DNA of 56,560 bases from Desulfosporosinus sp. Sb-LF (GCF_004766055.1 NZ_SPQR01000019.1:1-56560); one strand, 5' to 3'. Shown: positions 34,330 to 44,325, counted from the stretch's first letter. Notes: a model not told the origin generated them from the sequence alone. Program-made: numbers and translations.

Positions 34330-36333
34330 TCAGGCAAGCCGAATATCAATCTTGACATCGTAAAAGGTACTGCCCGCGGCTCTATCAGTTAGGCGTTGAG
34401 ATGTAAGCGCATTTACCGTTCGGCCACCTGCTGCGTCTTCGCTTGAAAATAAACCTTCTGTTACGACAACCCCTTGAGGAACCTTCGACGTCAGTTTAAG
34501 AATGAACGACACCTCACCTCGCTCATTAAAGGCGATAACTTTCTGACCGTCGTGCAAATTCTTGGCTTCAGCATCTTGGAAATTCATTTGAAGAAACGCT
34601 TTCTTCTTGCGAAGTAAATCAGGCCGCTCGTTAAACGAAGAATTTAGCGAATATAAACTAGGCGCACTCATCAAATAAAAGGGGGCATCATCCCCATGGG
34701 GCTCAAAATAGCGTGGCAGTGGCTCAGGATCCTTGGAACTATAGAGTTCGATCTTACCTGATGGAGTCAGGAAGCTGGTTTTGTAATTTTCGGGTAGAGA
34801 AAGTTCAATCGGAAACCCTTCTCCAAATTTCGCCAAATCAACACCTTCTAGCCAGGGTGTCGGTGGATCAATAAGTTGATTAATTAGGTCATCCGTCGTT
34901 TGGCGAAAGAACTCCTCTTCAAATCCCATGGCCTGCGCAAGCAACTGGAAAACCTCCCAGTTAGACTTAGCCTCACCAATCGGAGGAATAACCGCCTTCG
35001 CTCTCTGGATGCCATAATGCCCATAAGAACGATAAAGATCCGCGTGCTCTAAGGAGCTTGTAGCCGGCAAGATCACATCGGCATAACGAGCAGTATCCGT
35101 CATGAATCGTTCATGAACCACTGTAAATAAGTCCTCTCGCCTAAGTCCTTTGATAATCATTGTTTGGTCAGGGGCTACGACAGCAGGGTTGGAGTGATAG
35201 ACATACATGCCCATGATCGGCGGATCCGCTAATTCTGTCAATGCGAAGCCCAGCTGATTCATATTGACAATACGTGTTGGCTTTTGCATAAAGTCTTCGC
35301 GCTTAACTCGATCCGTTATAAAAGCAGCGCCCGTAGTTACACTTGCGAGCAACCCCCCTCCCGGTTTGCCCCAAGCTCCGACCAGCGCGGGAAGACAGGT
35401 AATCGTGCGAACCGTCATCGCGCCGTTGCCATAGCGGCAAAGCCCTGATCCCAAAGCAATAAAGGGTGCGTAGGCTCCGGCGTAATAACGTGCCATTTTT
35501 TCGAGCAAACTGATTTCAATTCCTGTGATTTGACTTACTTTATCCGGCGGGTAATCGGGCAAAACTGTTGTTCGTAACTGTTCAAACCCCTGGACATGCC
35601 TACCTAAAAACGGGTGGTCAATCCATCCCTCACGTACCAAGATATGCATTATGCCAAGTGCCAAAGCGCCATCACTCCCTGGCCGTACTAATACGACCTG
35701 ATCCACCATCTGCGCCGTAGGGTTTTCATACGTGTCAATCAGCCAAACAGAGGCACCTCGTTTTTTCGCTTCACCAACCTTATGCAGTAAATGGATATTA
35801 GTCGCTAAGGCATTCGTTCCCCACAAAAGTATTAAATCGCTTTTTTCTACTTCATCTGGGTGAGGCGCAAGGGTATCACCCATTACTGACGCCCAGCCAT
35901 AGCTCTTTGAAGCGGCGCAAATGGTACGAGCCAACCTTGACGCTCCCAAACGGTGAAAAAAACCCTCCCCACAATTACGTTGGACTGCCCCCATGGTCCC
36001 CGCATAAGAATACGGCAAAATAGCTTCCGTGCCATATTGAGCCATAATCCCCTTCCAACGGTCGGCAATGACTTGGATTCCTTCATCCCAACTAATGGGC
36101 TTATACTTGCCCGTTCCTTTTTCCCCAATGCGCAGTAGGGGCTGAGTCAGCCTTTGGGGAGAATGAACAGTTCGTTCATAGTGGAACATTTTCGGGCATA
36201 AAGTCCCCTTCGTGAAGGGATGTTCCGGATCGCCCATCACCTTCACTGCTTTGCAGTCGACAACCTCAACTAATAGTGCACACATATCCGGACAATCGTA
36301 GGGACAAACAGACCGTTTTATTTCAGAATTCAT
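34330..36333 (-). CDS. Molybdopterin oxidoreductase, YoaE/YyaE-like
   Basis: 667 residues, a single-subunit bis-MGD oxidoreductase with an N-terminal [4Fe-4S] motif (CPYDCPDMC, then TLCPK). A possible Mo-ligand Cys lies in the RTICAASKSYG region. It carries pterin-binding segments such as LLWGTNALATN, ALGSGLCRYGNG and VILPATSSLEHADLYR. The length matches the B. subtilis YyaE/YoaE group, whose substrate is unknown. No Tat signal is present, so it is cytoplasmic. No electron-transfer or membrane partner is adjacent. The start at ATG 36333 has GAGGAG upstream. Confidence 0.85.
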   Translation of the reverse strand: MNSEIKRSVCPYDCPDMCALLVEVVDCKAVKVMGDPEHPFTKGTLCPKMFHYERTVHSPQRLTQPLLRIGEKGTGKYKPISWDEGIQVIADRWKGIMAQYGTEAILPYSYAGTMGAVQRNCGEGFFHRLGASRLARTICAASKSYGWASVMGDTLAPHPDEVEKSDLILLWGTNALATNIHLLHKVGEAKKRGASVWLIDTYENPTAQMVDQVVLVRPGSDGALALGIMHILVREGWIDHPFLGRHVQGFEQLRTTVLPDYPPDKVSQITGIEISLLEKMARYYAGAYAPFIALGSGLCRYGNGAMTVRTITCLPALVGAWGKPGGGLLASVTTGAAFITDRVKREDFMQKPTRIVNMNQLGFALTELADPPIMGMYVYHSNPAVVAPDQTMIIKGLRREDLFTVVHERFMTDTARYADVILPATSSLEHADLYRSYGHYGIQRAKAVIPPIGEAKSNWEVFQLLAQAMGFEEEFFRQTTDDLINQLIDPPTPWLEGVDLAKFGEGFPIELSLPENYKTSFLTPSGKIELYSSKDPEPLPRYFEPHGDDAPFYLMSAPSLYSLNSSFNERPDLLRKKKAFLQMNFQDAEAKNLHDGQKVIAFNERGEVSFILKLTSKVPQGVVVTEGLFSSEDAAGGRTVNALTSQRLTDRAAGSTFYDVKIDIRLA

Positions 36334-36640
36334 GTTAACACATTCTCCTCTATACACCATGTTGTTTATCGTTTTTAAATTCCATGTAAAGTTTTCTTGC
36401 CTTATTACTCTAATTATAACTTATATTTTAAAACGTGTTTTTCTCTAGGGTTCAAAATATTCCAATCTCATGGGTATTTCCTTCGATAAACTGCCCCAGG
36501 TAAATATTGAATAAATAATTTAATTGATTTTTTAGGATAATCGAGTTATCCTGTTTATTATTACATTTCTGTTACTATTTTTTACACTCCTTAAAGTATT
36601 TAGGGGTGTCGTTTTATAATGAGAAGGGAGTATTTACTAT
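36334..36640. other. Gap upstream of xpt
   Basis: An AT-rich gap of about 300 bases. I looked for a purine riboswitch, since xpt often carries one, and found no conserved core. Only a short stem, AGGATAA with TTATCCT (36534-36552), stands out. Confidence 0.5.
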
Positions 36641-37213
36641 ATGGAACTCTTGAAAGAAAAAATCCGTACAGATGCGAAAATAGTCGAAAATCGAATCATC
36701 CAAGTCGATAACTTCTTGAATCATCAATTAGATATTACTTTGTTTAATGAAATCGGTAAGGAATTTAAACGCAGGTTTTCAAGCAAATCAGTAACAAAAA
36801 TAGTTACGATCGAAACGTCTGGTATCGCCATTGCAAGTATAGCCTCTCAGTACTTTAACAATGTACCCGTCGTATTTGCAAAAAAACACGCAGGAATCAA
36901 TATGAACAAAGATGTTTACGAAGCAAAGGTTTATTCTTATACAAAAGATCAGGAATACACAATTAAAATATCCAAAGAATTCTTAGGTCCTAATGACAAA
37001 GTATTGATTATCGATGATTTCCTGGCAAGTGGAAATGCGCTTATGGGCTTAGTTAGTTTATTATCTCAAAGTGGCGCTGAAATTTCCGGAGTGGGCATCG
37101 TCATCGAAAAATCATTTCAAGGGGGTAGAACACTCGTAGAGGAAAAAGGCTTGCAGTTAGAGTCTTTAGCCATCATTGACGCATTAAGTGATGGCCAGGT
37201 ACTTTTCAAATAA
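36641..37213 (+). CDS. xpt: Xanthine phosphoribosyltransferase
   Basis: 190 residues, the normal length. It salvages xanthine to XMP using PRPP. The PRPP loop is VLIIDDFLASGNAL, preceded by the purine loop ETSGIAIAS and the flexible VVFAKKHAGIN. GGGAG precedes the ATG. It is monocistronic, with a very strong terminator. No purine riboswitch is seen in its leader. Confidence 0.95.
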   Translation: MELLKEKIRTDAKIVENRIIQVDNFLNHQLDITLFNEIGKEFKRRFSSKSVTKIVTIETSGIAIASIASQYFNNVPVVFAKKHAGINMNKDVYEAKVYSYTKDQEYTIKISKEFLGPNDKVLIIDDFLASGNALMGLVSLLSQSGAEISGVGIVIEKSFQGGRTLVEEKGLQLESLAIIDALSDGQVLFK

Positions 37214-37217
37214 TACT

Positions 37218-37266
37218 AATCGAATAAAACAAAGCCAGGATGACCCTGGCTTTGTTTTATTCGATT
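37218..37266. terminator. Strong terminator after xpt
   Basis: A perfect stem of about 22 bp (AATCGAATAAAACAAAGCCAGG and its complement, read in two parts) with a short loop and T-rich arms. Confidence 0.9.
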
Positions 37267-37334
37267 GCGGATATAATTCTCCCAGGCCCTATCGCCACTT
37301 CGATCGGACGCTCCAATCATAGGACCAATTAAGA

Positions 37335-37373
37335 AAAAGGCAGAGGGCAGGTAGCATGTTTTTGCTGCCTGTC
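37335..37373 (-). terminator. Probable terminator of the YgjP-like gene
   Basis: On the minus strand CAGGCAGCA and TGCTACCTG pair with one mismatch around a six-base A-rich loop; CCTTTTTC lies a few bases further on. It is 80 bases after the metalloprotease stop. Confidence 0.5.
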
Positions 37374-37452
37374 TCCTTGTTTACACTTGTAATCAGAATC
37401 TACGGGTAAACCTCTTATTGCGGTCTCTCATCTTATGATAACTTGTTTCACT

Positions 37453-38169
37453 TCATTTCATTAATTCTTGTCCATGATCCTTAAACCATTTTATCCAATG
37501 TGCATACTCTGGCATGAACTCTGCAACCCTCTGCCAGAACTTCTCCGAATGATTGAGATGCGTCAAGTGCGCTAGCTCATGAATAATGATGTAATCAATC
37601 GCTGCGTCAGGGGCCATAATGATCCGCCAATTCAAATTAAGGTTTCCTTTACTTGAACAGCTCCCCCACCTTGTCTTCTGTTCCTTCAGTCGAAACGTCT
37701 GAAAGGTAACCTGCATCCGCTTCGCCTGTTTCTCAAGCTTGTCCATGAGCACACTACGCGCTTGGGCTTTATACCATATTAAGACCGCCGCCTTGACACT
37801 TGACGCGCAGTCCTTATCTTGTAAGTCTTGAGGTAAATAAACCTCAAGCACCTGACCTCTCAGAACAACTCGCACCATTTGGCGCGGATGCCTTATAATT
37901 TCCAGCTCGACGGAATTCCCCCGATACAGAAAGTGTTCCCCATCGATATATCTCACTGGGCATTTCGCAGAATCTTGCTTCTCGAGCCAGTGCTTTAAGA
38001 CCCATTCCTCCTTGGCAAGTAATAATTCTTTCAGTTGCTTGGCAGATACATTCTTAGGCGCCGAAATGCGAAGACGATCTTCAAGGATACTCAGCGTAAT
38101 TCTTCGATAACTTGAGCTCCGTCTTACTTCAAAAGGAATCGTTTGATCCCTAATACTCAGTTGGTTCAT
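37453..38169 (-). CDS. YgjP-like metallopeptidase (DUF45/M48 type)
   Basis: 238 residues. The C-terminal zinc motif is HELAHLTHLNHSEKFW, with HExxH and a following histidine, and the TRWGSCSSKGNLNLNW segment before it is the family signature. It is a soluble zinc protease of unknown substrate. AGAAGGG precedes the ATG. The gap on its upstream side (38170-38480) shows no gene. Confidence 0.88.
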   Translation of the reverse strand: MNQLSIRDQTIPFEVRRSSSYRRITLSILEDRLRISAPKNVSAKQLKELLLAKEEWVLKHWLEKQDSAKCPVRYIDGEHFLYRGNSVELEIIRHPRQMVRVVLRGQVLEVYLPQDLQDKDCASSVKAAVLIWYKAQARSVLMDKLEKQAKRMQVTFQTFRLKEQKTRWGSCSSKGNLNLNWRIIMAPDAAIDYIIIHELAHLTHLNHSEKFWQRVAEFMPEYAHWIKWFKDHGQELMK

Positions 38170-38491
38170 TTAAGGCCCTTCTACCTCCCCGCGAAAATTA
38201 TTTCCCCCGATATAAGCTAAATTCACATGGATTGCCGGAACGTATAATTGCGAATCGTGTATATTGTACCATTACCAAGGGGCTTCGCCTACGTATTTAT
38301 AAAGTCCACCTCACGTAACGGCTAATACATATATCATCAAGAAAATTCGGATCATCAGTAGGGGCAGTTCCGCAAACTAGGTTGTTTGGGTCAAATAGAC
38401 TGCAAAGCACTAAGATTGGTAGTTTTCGCGGACAATAAATGACTACTTACAAGTATGTAAATCCAACCGAACTAAATCCATATTTGTTGAT

Positions 38492-38532
38492 AAATGTATA
38501 AAAGCCCGCTTTTGGCGGACTTTTATACATTT
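38492..38532. terminator. Terminator of the Q/N-rich gene
   Basis: AAATGTATAAAAG pairs with its near complement around CCCGC and GCGG arms. T-rich on the minus strand. Confidence 0.8.
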
Positions 38533-38549
38533 AAGTTATATTAGAAGTT

Positions 38550-38843
38550 TTAACTTAGCGAGTTTTGATCTTGACTCTGCTGAAAAGCTTGCTGCTTCTG
38601 ATTCATCTCTTGCTGACTCATGGTCTGATTTTCCAATTGTTCATTCATATTTGCAGTTTGTTGCGATAGACCCTGTTGTATGTTTTGAGTGGTAAAGTTT
38701 TGCTGAGAAAAAGAGCTTTGATAGGAAGAATTTTGGGCATTAAAGTTTCGTGCTTTTTGCTCACCCATTTGAGCCTGTTGAGCAAGTTGTTCGAACTCTT
38801 GAGCCCTTTTTTGGGCTTGTTGTGCAGCAAAATTGTTATTCAT
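38550..38843 (-). CDS. Gln/Asn-rich small protein, possibly gamma-SASP-like
   Basis: 97 residues with about one third glutamine plus many asparagine and serine residues, no cysteine and no hydrophobic core. The first part (NNFAAQQAQKRAQEFEQ) and the later QQNFTTQNIQQGL units have the low-complexity style of gamma-type SASPs, the spore amino-acid reserve proteins, but I cannot show homology. AGGAGG precedes the ATG. It is monocistronic between two terminator-like elements. Confidence 0.6.
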   Translation of the reverse strand: MNNNFAAQQAQKRAQEFEQLAQQAQMGEQKARNFNAQNSSYQSSFSQQNFTTQNIQQGLSQQTANMNEQLENQTMSQQEMNQKQQAFQQSQDQNSLS

Positions 38844-38939
38844 TAAGAAACCTCCTCAAGTTTTAATCCCACGGTTTAGTATTGCCTTAATTCCTAACAT
38901 TATGTTTTAAAATGTTGATTGAACGTTGCATCCATCATT

Positions 38940-40262
38940 TCACTCAAGGATTGCCTTAACTCGTTTACCTTCCTTAAGTTTTGTCAAATTAGTGTCTAAG
39001 AGAATAACATCTCCATCAGATAAGCCTTGCTCAACGATCACGTCACTGTCATTCTCGAGGCCCTTTTTTATCGGCTGAATTTTAGCAATACCTGCCTTGA
39101 CGACCCAGACTGCCTCCCCTTGTTGATAGGGAAATAAGGTCGTTTTAGGAATCAGGAGCTTATGGGGAGCTTCTATGGTTGTATACCTGATATCCACAGT
39201 GCTACCAAGAACGAAGGCAGGAGAAGACGAGTTTCCTGCGAAAAGAAGCGTGACTTTCACACGGTTTTCCTTAAGCCCGAGTGGAGAAACCTGCTCCACC
39301 GCGACAGAATCCACCGCTTCGACCTTACCCGAAAATTGTTTATTTCCAGTACTAGTCGCTTGAAGAATTTGCACAGAACTTCCCATTTTAATGTCCAGAG
39401 CATCACTAGCGAGGACAAAACTCTCTAATTTATATCCCTTGTTTCCATAGACAGACATCACTTGCTGGCCCGAGGGTATAACATTCCCTTCTTTAAGTGA
39501 AAGATCTTTAATAATTCCGTCTTGAAGGGCCACCCCCTCGGCATTGCTTATTTTATCTTCTAATTGATTGATTTGCGCTTGAACTGCCTTTTCCTGATTG
39601 TTGTAATACTGTTCCGTCCCTTGAGAAACCTTATTTTGTTCATAAATCAAGGTTAATCCTGCTTTTTGCTGTTCTAGGTAATTTGTAGCCTTGTCAAAGG
39701 CTGCCTGAGCCTCTTCATATTGAAGCTTAGATATGGAACCAGTATCAGCCAAGGCCTTCATCCTAGTCAGGTTGAGTTCCGCAGTCTGAGCATCGTTTTC
39801 GGCTTGTTCTATCACCAGCTTTTGTTGCGCAATTTGGGCATCATTTGGAGTTTTGTAATTTTGTAAGCGTTGTCCCTCCAAGCTTTGCAACTGAGCTTTC
39901 AAGCTTTCCATCTGAAAGTTTAAATCACTGGTACTCATTTCAAAAAGCACTTGTCCCTTTTTGACAAACTCTCCATTCTTAACCTTTAGAGATTGTAGTT
40001 TCCCTTCGACTTGGTTGAAAATGGGCCATTCCTCGGCAGCCATAATTTGTCCTTGCTCTGTAAATCCTTTAGTAAAGTCCTGAGGATGAAGCGTGAATGC
40101 TTTAGCGGATAGAGGCGAGGCATTCGATACTGCAACCGCCACTAAAATGAGGACAACAAGCCCTCCTACAATTATGAACTTGCGCTGTTTACGATTCGGC
40201 ATAAAATTAAGCAGTTTAGATATTTTTGGCGTTGAACTAAGCACCGTCTTCTCAATAGTCAT
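38940..40262 (-). CDS. HlyD-type membrane fusion protein
   Basis: 440 residues. There is one N-terminal membrane helix (about 31-48), then the biotinyl-lipoyl half GKLQSLKVKNGEFVKKGQVLFEMS, a coiled-coil hairpin (about 105-235) with many Gln and Ala heptads, a second lipoyl half and beta-barrel domains. It is the periplasmic-style adaptor of the ABC efflux system encoded upstream. The start at ATG 40262 has AGGGGGG upstream. It is the last gene of TetR-ATPase-permease-HlyD. Confidence 0.85.
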   Translation of the reverse strand: MTIEKTVLSSTPKISKLLNFMPNRKQRKFIIVGGLVVLILVAVAVSNASPLSAKAFTLHPQDFTKGFTEQGQIMAAEEWPIFNQVEGKLQSLKVKNGEFVKKGQVLFEMSTSDLNFQMESLKAQLQSLEGQRLQNYKTPNDAQIAQQKLVIEQAENDAQTAELNLTRMKALADTGSISKLQYEEAQAAFDKATNYLEQQKAGLTLIYEQNKVSQGTEQYYNNQEKAVQAQINQLEDKISNAEGVALQDGIIKDLSLKEGNVIPSGQQVMSVYGNKGYKLESFVLASDALDIKMGSSVQILQATSTGNKQFSGKVEAVDSVAVEQVSPLGLKENRVKVTLLFAGNSSSPAFVLGSTVDIRYTTIEAPHKLLIPKTTLFPYQQGEAVWVVKAGIAKIQPIKKGLENDSDVIVEQGLSDGDVILLDTNLTKLKEGKRVKAILE

Positions 40263-40423
40263 TTTCAGCCCCCCTAACTTGTAATTCCTAATTCGCAATT
40301 TGTAATATAACTCTTTAACACTTAGTTCTCTGTTCTAATTCCTGCATTAAGCCATAGTTCCTATCTGACAAGCCAAATTTAGGTTTTTCTACTCCTAAGT
40401 TCCTAGATTATTGATTATAGTTT

Positions 40424-42802
40424 CTAGTCTCTCGTCGCTAAAATCTCAACATAGGGCAGCGATTTTATCTTGAAGTAGGCCCTACTCTGGGCCACCAGAA
40501 CAGAAAACGCTGTCCCAGCCGCCGCACCCAGTAATGCCACAGGCGGAAGAACTGCCGGAAGTGAAAACAGATCCGTGCTCATGGCCTGGGCCATGCTAAT
40601 CCCTAACCCATAGGCCAACGGTATACCTAGAAGAATGCCTAAAGCAAACAAAGCCCATTGTTCCGAGGTGATGACCCGCAATACCTCTCTCGGCGTCATT
40701 CCTAAAACGCGTAGAGAAGCCAACTCTCGTTTCCGTTCAGACAGGGAAATAATACTGGAATTATATATTAGGGCAAATCCCGTTATTCCACCTAAAATGG
40801 CCAAAAGCCAAGTTGTGAAACCATACGAATCCATCATTTTATGAATTTTATCGCCCTCATCTTTTAGAGCTGTGATCGATGCAACATTACTGGCATTGAG
40901 ATACTTACTTTTCATAAGCCCAACCTGCGATGGATTCATTTTGACCAGCATCGAGGTACTAATATCTCCCTGCCGGAGAAAACGTTGTAGTTCTTTTTCC
41001 TCCATAAAGGCATTAAGCCCGACATATTGAGGAACCACCCCTTTGACCACCAGGCGTTCACCTTTCTCACCCAAGGGTTCTCTCCGCAAGGGACTTTCGA
41101 CATAGATCTCCTCTCCGGCCTTGACGTTTAAGGCCATAGCTAAACGTTCGGATAACAAAATACCGTGATCTGGAATCTCGACACGTTGACCGCTTTTATC
41201 CAGAATGTTATAAAGCGTAGACCTTTTTTCAAGACCCATAAGAGCAACTTCTTTGGATAACCAACCGTTCTTCAAGGTGGCTGGTGCTTCCAAGACAGGC
41301 TCCACTTTGTCAACTCCGACTTCATGAGCTAGGGCTAACTCAACGTCACTTGTCGCAGAAGGTTGGGCTAATTGTAGTTTTACGTCGTAAGTCTGAACCT
41401 GTTCCAATTGAACCACGGTCAGCAAGTTGATCATGTTTTGCAGGGACCAAGATACCGTCATCAAACTAAAAACGACGGCAATACCTAGGACGTTAAAAAG
41501 GCTTCTCGTAGGCGTGCGAAACACATCCCGAAGCCCCATTTGGGCTTGTGAAGAAAGAGATTTCCAAAACCAAGTGATTCTCTCAATTCGAGTCTTGCGC
41601 GCTGTCATCGGCGCTGGGGGCCTCATGGCTTGAGCAGGTTCCAAACGCAAAATATCCAGACTTCCTCGGAGACCACTCAGAACGCTAAAGAAAAGAGACA
41701 GCGCAAGGCTAATAAAAAGGTATTTAACGGAAAATGCGCTTTTAAGCCCCGGCAGTGCGAAAAATTGCTTGTACAAGGCGGTAAGCGGAAATGACAAGGC
41801 GATTCCCGATAAACTCCCCAGTAATCCTCCCGCTGTTCCTATGACCAAGGGATACGTGAGATAGTGCCAGACGATCTCTCGATCCGTGAAACCAAAGGCC
41901 TTCATTGTCCCTATGGCCATCCGTTGCTGTTCAATCAGCCGCCGTAACATAGTGTACAAGATAAAGGAGGCAACTCCCAAAAACACTACTGGCAGGGTTG
42001 TGGCCATCGTTTTCATACCTTCTATTTTGGTGGTCAAAATAGCATGGCTGGTTTGGTCCTTGCGTGCGACAAAACTTTGCACCCCATAGGGTTTTAATTC
42101 GGCTTGCAGACTGTCTTTTACTGCATCAAAACTAGCACCTTTCTTAAGGGTAAACGCGAGATCGTTGAACTGCCCCTTTTCCTTCACTAAAGCTTTCAGG
42201 GTACTCAAAGGAACATAGGCAATCCCGAAATCCGTAGGAGAAGGGTAAAGATCTTGAGAATTCCTCATAATATAGACAAATTCTGCACTTTGAGCGGTTC
42301 CTGAAATATAGAAAGTGGCTTGCTGCCCGTCAATAACGACTTTAAGAGCATCTCCTAATGACAGATGATTCGCCGTCAAAAACTGGGGATCCACTAGGAT
42401 TTCTGATTGGTTATCGTTTGGTAAATGCCCCGTGATGAGACGAAGTTGATTGAGTTTTGAAGAATTCGTCATAGCCATAGAAACCATTCTCAAATAGCGA
42501 TTGGAGTCTTTCTGCTGGTCAATAAGCCGCACGTCTTTGACAATTCGCCCTTCAACTTGATCCACTCCAGGCAGAGATGTGAGCGAGTTTACTTTGTTTT
42601 CCGGATACCCTGTGACCTTAATGAATCCGTCGGCAAAATGCGTTTCACTATAAAAAGTCTGTTGGGCCTTATTCATGCTTTCGAACACCATCGACATCGT
42701 GGTGTAAATCATTAAACCAATGGCGATCACCACGATACAAGCAAAATAAACCCCTTTATTCTCGTTAATATCTCTCAATGCTTTTTTTCTGAGCATTACC
42801 AT
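40424..42802 (-). CDS. ABC transporter permease, MacB/FtsX type
   Basis: 792 residues with two FtsX-like halves. Membrane segments lie at about 17-37, in a cluster at about 260-380, and then at about 430-450 and in a C-terminal cluster at about 660-775. Large extracytoplasmic MacB-like domains lie between. It is the permease for the adjacent ATPase. It overlaps the ATPase stop by seven bases, and GGAGGAG precedes its start, so translation is coupled. The substrate is unknown; drug, peptide or lipid export is an inference. Confidence 0.88.
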   Translation of the reverse strand: MVMLRKKALRDINENKGVYFACIVVIAIGLMIYTTMSMVFESMNKAQQTFYSETHFADGFIKVTGYPENKVNSLTSLPGVDQVEGRIVKDVRLIDQQKDSNRYLRMVSMAMTNSSKLNQLRLITGHLPNDNQSEILVDPQFLTANHLSLGDALKVVIDGQQATFYISGTAQSAEFVYIMRNSQDLYPSPTDFGIAYVPLSTLKALVKEKGQFNDLAFTLKKGASFDAVKDSLQAELKPYGVQSFVARKDQTSHAILTTKIEGMKTMATTLPVVFLGVASFILYTMLRRLIEQQRMAIGTMKAFGFTDREIVWHYLTYPLVIGTAGGLLGSLSGIALSFPLTALYKQFFALPGLKSAFSVKYLFISLALSLFFSVLSGLRGSLDILRLEPAQAMRPPAPMTARKTRIERITWFWKSLSSQAQMGLRDVFRTPTRSLFNVLGIAVVFSLMTVSWSLQNMINLLTVVQLEQVQTYDVKLQLAQPSATSDVELALAHEVGVDKVEPVLEAPATLKNGWLSKEVALMGLEKRSTLYNILDKSGQRVEIPDHGILLSERLAMALNVKAGEEIYVESPLRREPLGEKGERLVVKGVVPQYVGLNAFMEEKELQRFLRQGDISTSMLVKMNPSQVGLMKSKYLNASNVASITALKDEGDKIHKMMDSYGFTTWLLAILGGITGFALIYNSSIISLSERKRELASLRVLGMTPREVLRVITSEQWALFALGILLGIPLAYGLGISMAQAMSTDLFSLPAVLPPVALLGAAAGTAFSVLVAQSRAYFKIKSLPYVEILATRD

Positions 42803-43500
42803 GATATCTCCTCCGGAGAAAGTGGGTGTTCATTGACTAAGACATCATCTAAAAAACCATCTTTTAAATAAAACACCCGATCTGCCATTTTCGCAATTTC
42901 AACATTATGAGTAATTATCATGACTGTCTTATGGTATTCACGATTCAACTTCAATAAGGCCTTAAGCACCTGTATCCCAGTTTGAATATCTAAGGCCCCT
43001 GTCGGCTCATCACAAAGCAGAAGCTCAGGGTTCTTAACAATAGCCCGCGCTATAGCAACCCGCTGTTGTTGTCCACCTGAGAGTTGGGAAGGAAAATGAT
43101 CTAACCAGGATTCAAGTCCCACCTCACGTAAGATGTCTGTCGCTGAAAGGGGATTTCGGGCAATTTCCACTGCCAACTTGACATTTTCATAGGTCGTTAG
43201 ATTTGGCATTAAATTGTAGTTTTGAAAGACAAATCCAACCTCATTTCGGCGATATAGGGTGAGAAGATGATCGTCGCTCTGATGCAGAGGTTGGCCCTTG
43301 TAATAAAGCTCACCTGCTGACGGTTTTGTCATTCCTCCAATAATATTTAGAAGCGTGGTCTTACCCGAACCACTTTGACCCAAAACTACAATAAACTCTC
43401 CTTTGAAAATCTGAACGTCAATCCCCTTTAGAACTTCGACTTCCACTTCGCCCGTGCGATAAACTTTGTGGAGACCTTTCCCTTCCATCAGAATGTCCAT
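42796..43500 (-). CDS. ABC transporter ATPase, MacB/LolD type
   Basis: 234 residues. Walker [10 protein letters not shown]-loop VFQNYN, signature LSGGQQQR, Walker [13 protein letters not shown] and the H-loop THN are intact. It powers the overlapping permease. AGGAGG precedes the ATG. It follows the TetR gene by 18 bases. Confidence 0.95.
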   Translation of the reverse strand: MDILMEGKGLHKVYRTGEVEVEVLKGIDVQIFKGEFIVVLGQSGSGKTTLLNIIGGMTKPSAGELYYKGQPLHQSDDHLLTLYRRNEVGFVFQNYNLMPNLTTYENVKLAVEIARNPLSATDILREVGLESWLDHFPSQLSGGQQQRVAIARAIVKNPELLLCDEPTGALDIQTGIQVLKALLKLNREYHKTVMIITHNVEIAKMADRVFYLKDGFLDDVLVNEHPLSPEEISW

Positions 43501-43518
43501 CCCATACTCCTCCTAATG

Positions 43519-44145
43519 TCACGAATACATTCCATACTTTAGGATCTCCATATACTCGTTATACTCTTCCGTCAATTTATCGTAGTTCTGTAACAAATCT
43601 TGCTCCTTTCCCTGATAGCTCTTCATGTATTTATCTCCCAAGGCCTGAAGAAAGAGCATTATTATTTCCATCGCCTTAGAAGGGTTTACTCCGCTTCGAA
43701 ATCTAGAATAATCAATTTCCTGAAAGAATGTCGGCATGTACTCACTTGAAAGCTGGGCATACCTTCTCTCGACTTCTGAGCGAATGTCCTCTGGCGAATT
43801 TCCTAAAGCTCCCATCATTATCTTGCTAACTTCCGGGTTAGCATGAGTCAACTTTAGCTTGATAACACTCAGTTCGCTCAACCTTTGAAAGATATCCCCT
43901 GTCTCTGTCAAAGGGTATCGATTATACTCTTTAACGAAAGTTTGGATGCAATAGTCCACAATATAGAGGAATAGCCCTCGCTTATTCTTGAAATAATGGA
44001 ATAAGATTCCCTTAGAAATACCTGCCTCCTTTACAATCGTGTTCGTTGAGGAGTTCTCATAGCCTTTCTCTGCGAACTCGTGAATACAGGCATCTAAAAT
44101 GGTTTTCTTTTTTTCTTCACTTAGGTTTTCAAAATTAGAATACAT
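43519..44145 (-). CDS. TetR/AcrR-family repressor of the ABC-HlyD operon
   Basis: 208 residues. The N-terminal HTH is NTIVKEAGISKGILFHYFKNKRGLF, with the usual TetR helix pair. AAGGAGA precedes the ATG. It is the first gene of the efflux operon, so it is likely autoregulated through the palindrome in its promoter. The inducer is unknown. Confidence 0.88.
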   Translation of the reverse strand: MYSNFENLSEEKKKTILDACIHEFAEKGYENSSTNTIVKEAGISKGILFHYFKNKRGLFLYIVDYCIQTFVKEYNRYPLTETGDIFQRLSELSVIKLKLTHANPEVSKIMMGALGNSPEDIRSEVERRYAQLSSEYMPTFFQEIDYSRFRSGVNPSKAMEIIMLFLQALGDKYMKSYQGKEQDLLQNYDKLTEEYNEYMEILKYGMYS

Positions 44146-44210
44146 TTTATATTTCTCCTTATAAAATCTCGGCTCATTATAGAGATTATCTTATGTGGTT
44201 CTATGACCGA

Positions 44211-44240
44211 ATTATACGCTCCATTGACCATCTGGTCAAT
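44211..44240 (-). promoter_or_regulatory. Promoter with overlapping TetR operator
   Basis: On the minus strand TTGACC (44239-44234) and a perfect TATAAT (44216-44211) are separated by 17 bases. The -35 lies inside the palindrome ATTGACCA-TC-TGGTCAAT (44223-44240), a TetR-style operator with eight-base perfect arms. Repressor binding would block the -35 directly. It serves the TetR-ABC-HlyD operon. Confidence 0.82.
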
Positions 44241-44301
44241 TAAAACTTTATACCTCTTCGAAGGCTATTTGATAACTCAGAAATTCTCCCGATATAAAGA
44301 A

Positions 44302-44325
44302 AATAGCCCGCTTTAGCGGACTATT
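44302..44325. terminator. Orphan hairpin upstream of the efflux promoter
   Basis: AATAG-CCCGC pairs with GCGG-A-CTATT around a TTTA loop, and TTTTCTTT follows on the minus strand. No minus-strand gene lies just before it apart from possible read-through of the EFR1 transcript, so its function is unclear. Confidence 0.45.

Noticed and set aside
36334-36640. Purine riboswitch before xpt
   Set aside because: No conserved purine-aptamer core could be found; only one weak hairpin is present.
38170-38480. Possible gene or RNA in the gap upstream of the YgjP-like gene
   Set aside because: No frame with a ribosome site and no clear stem-loop was found.
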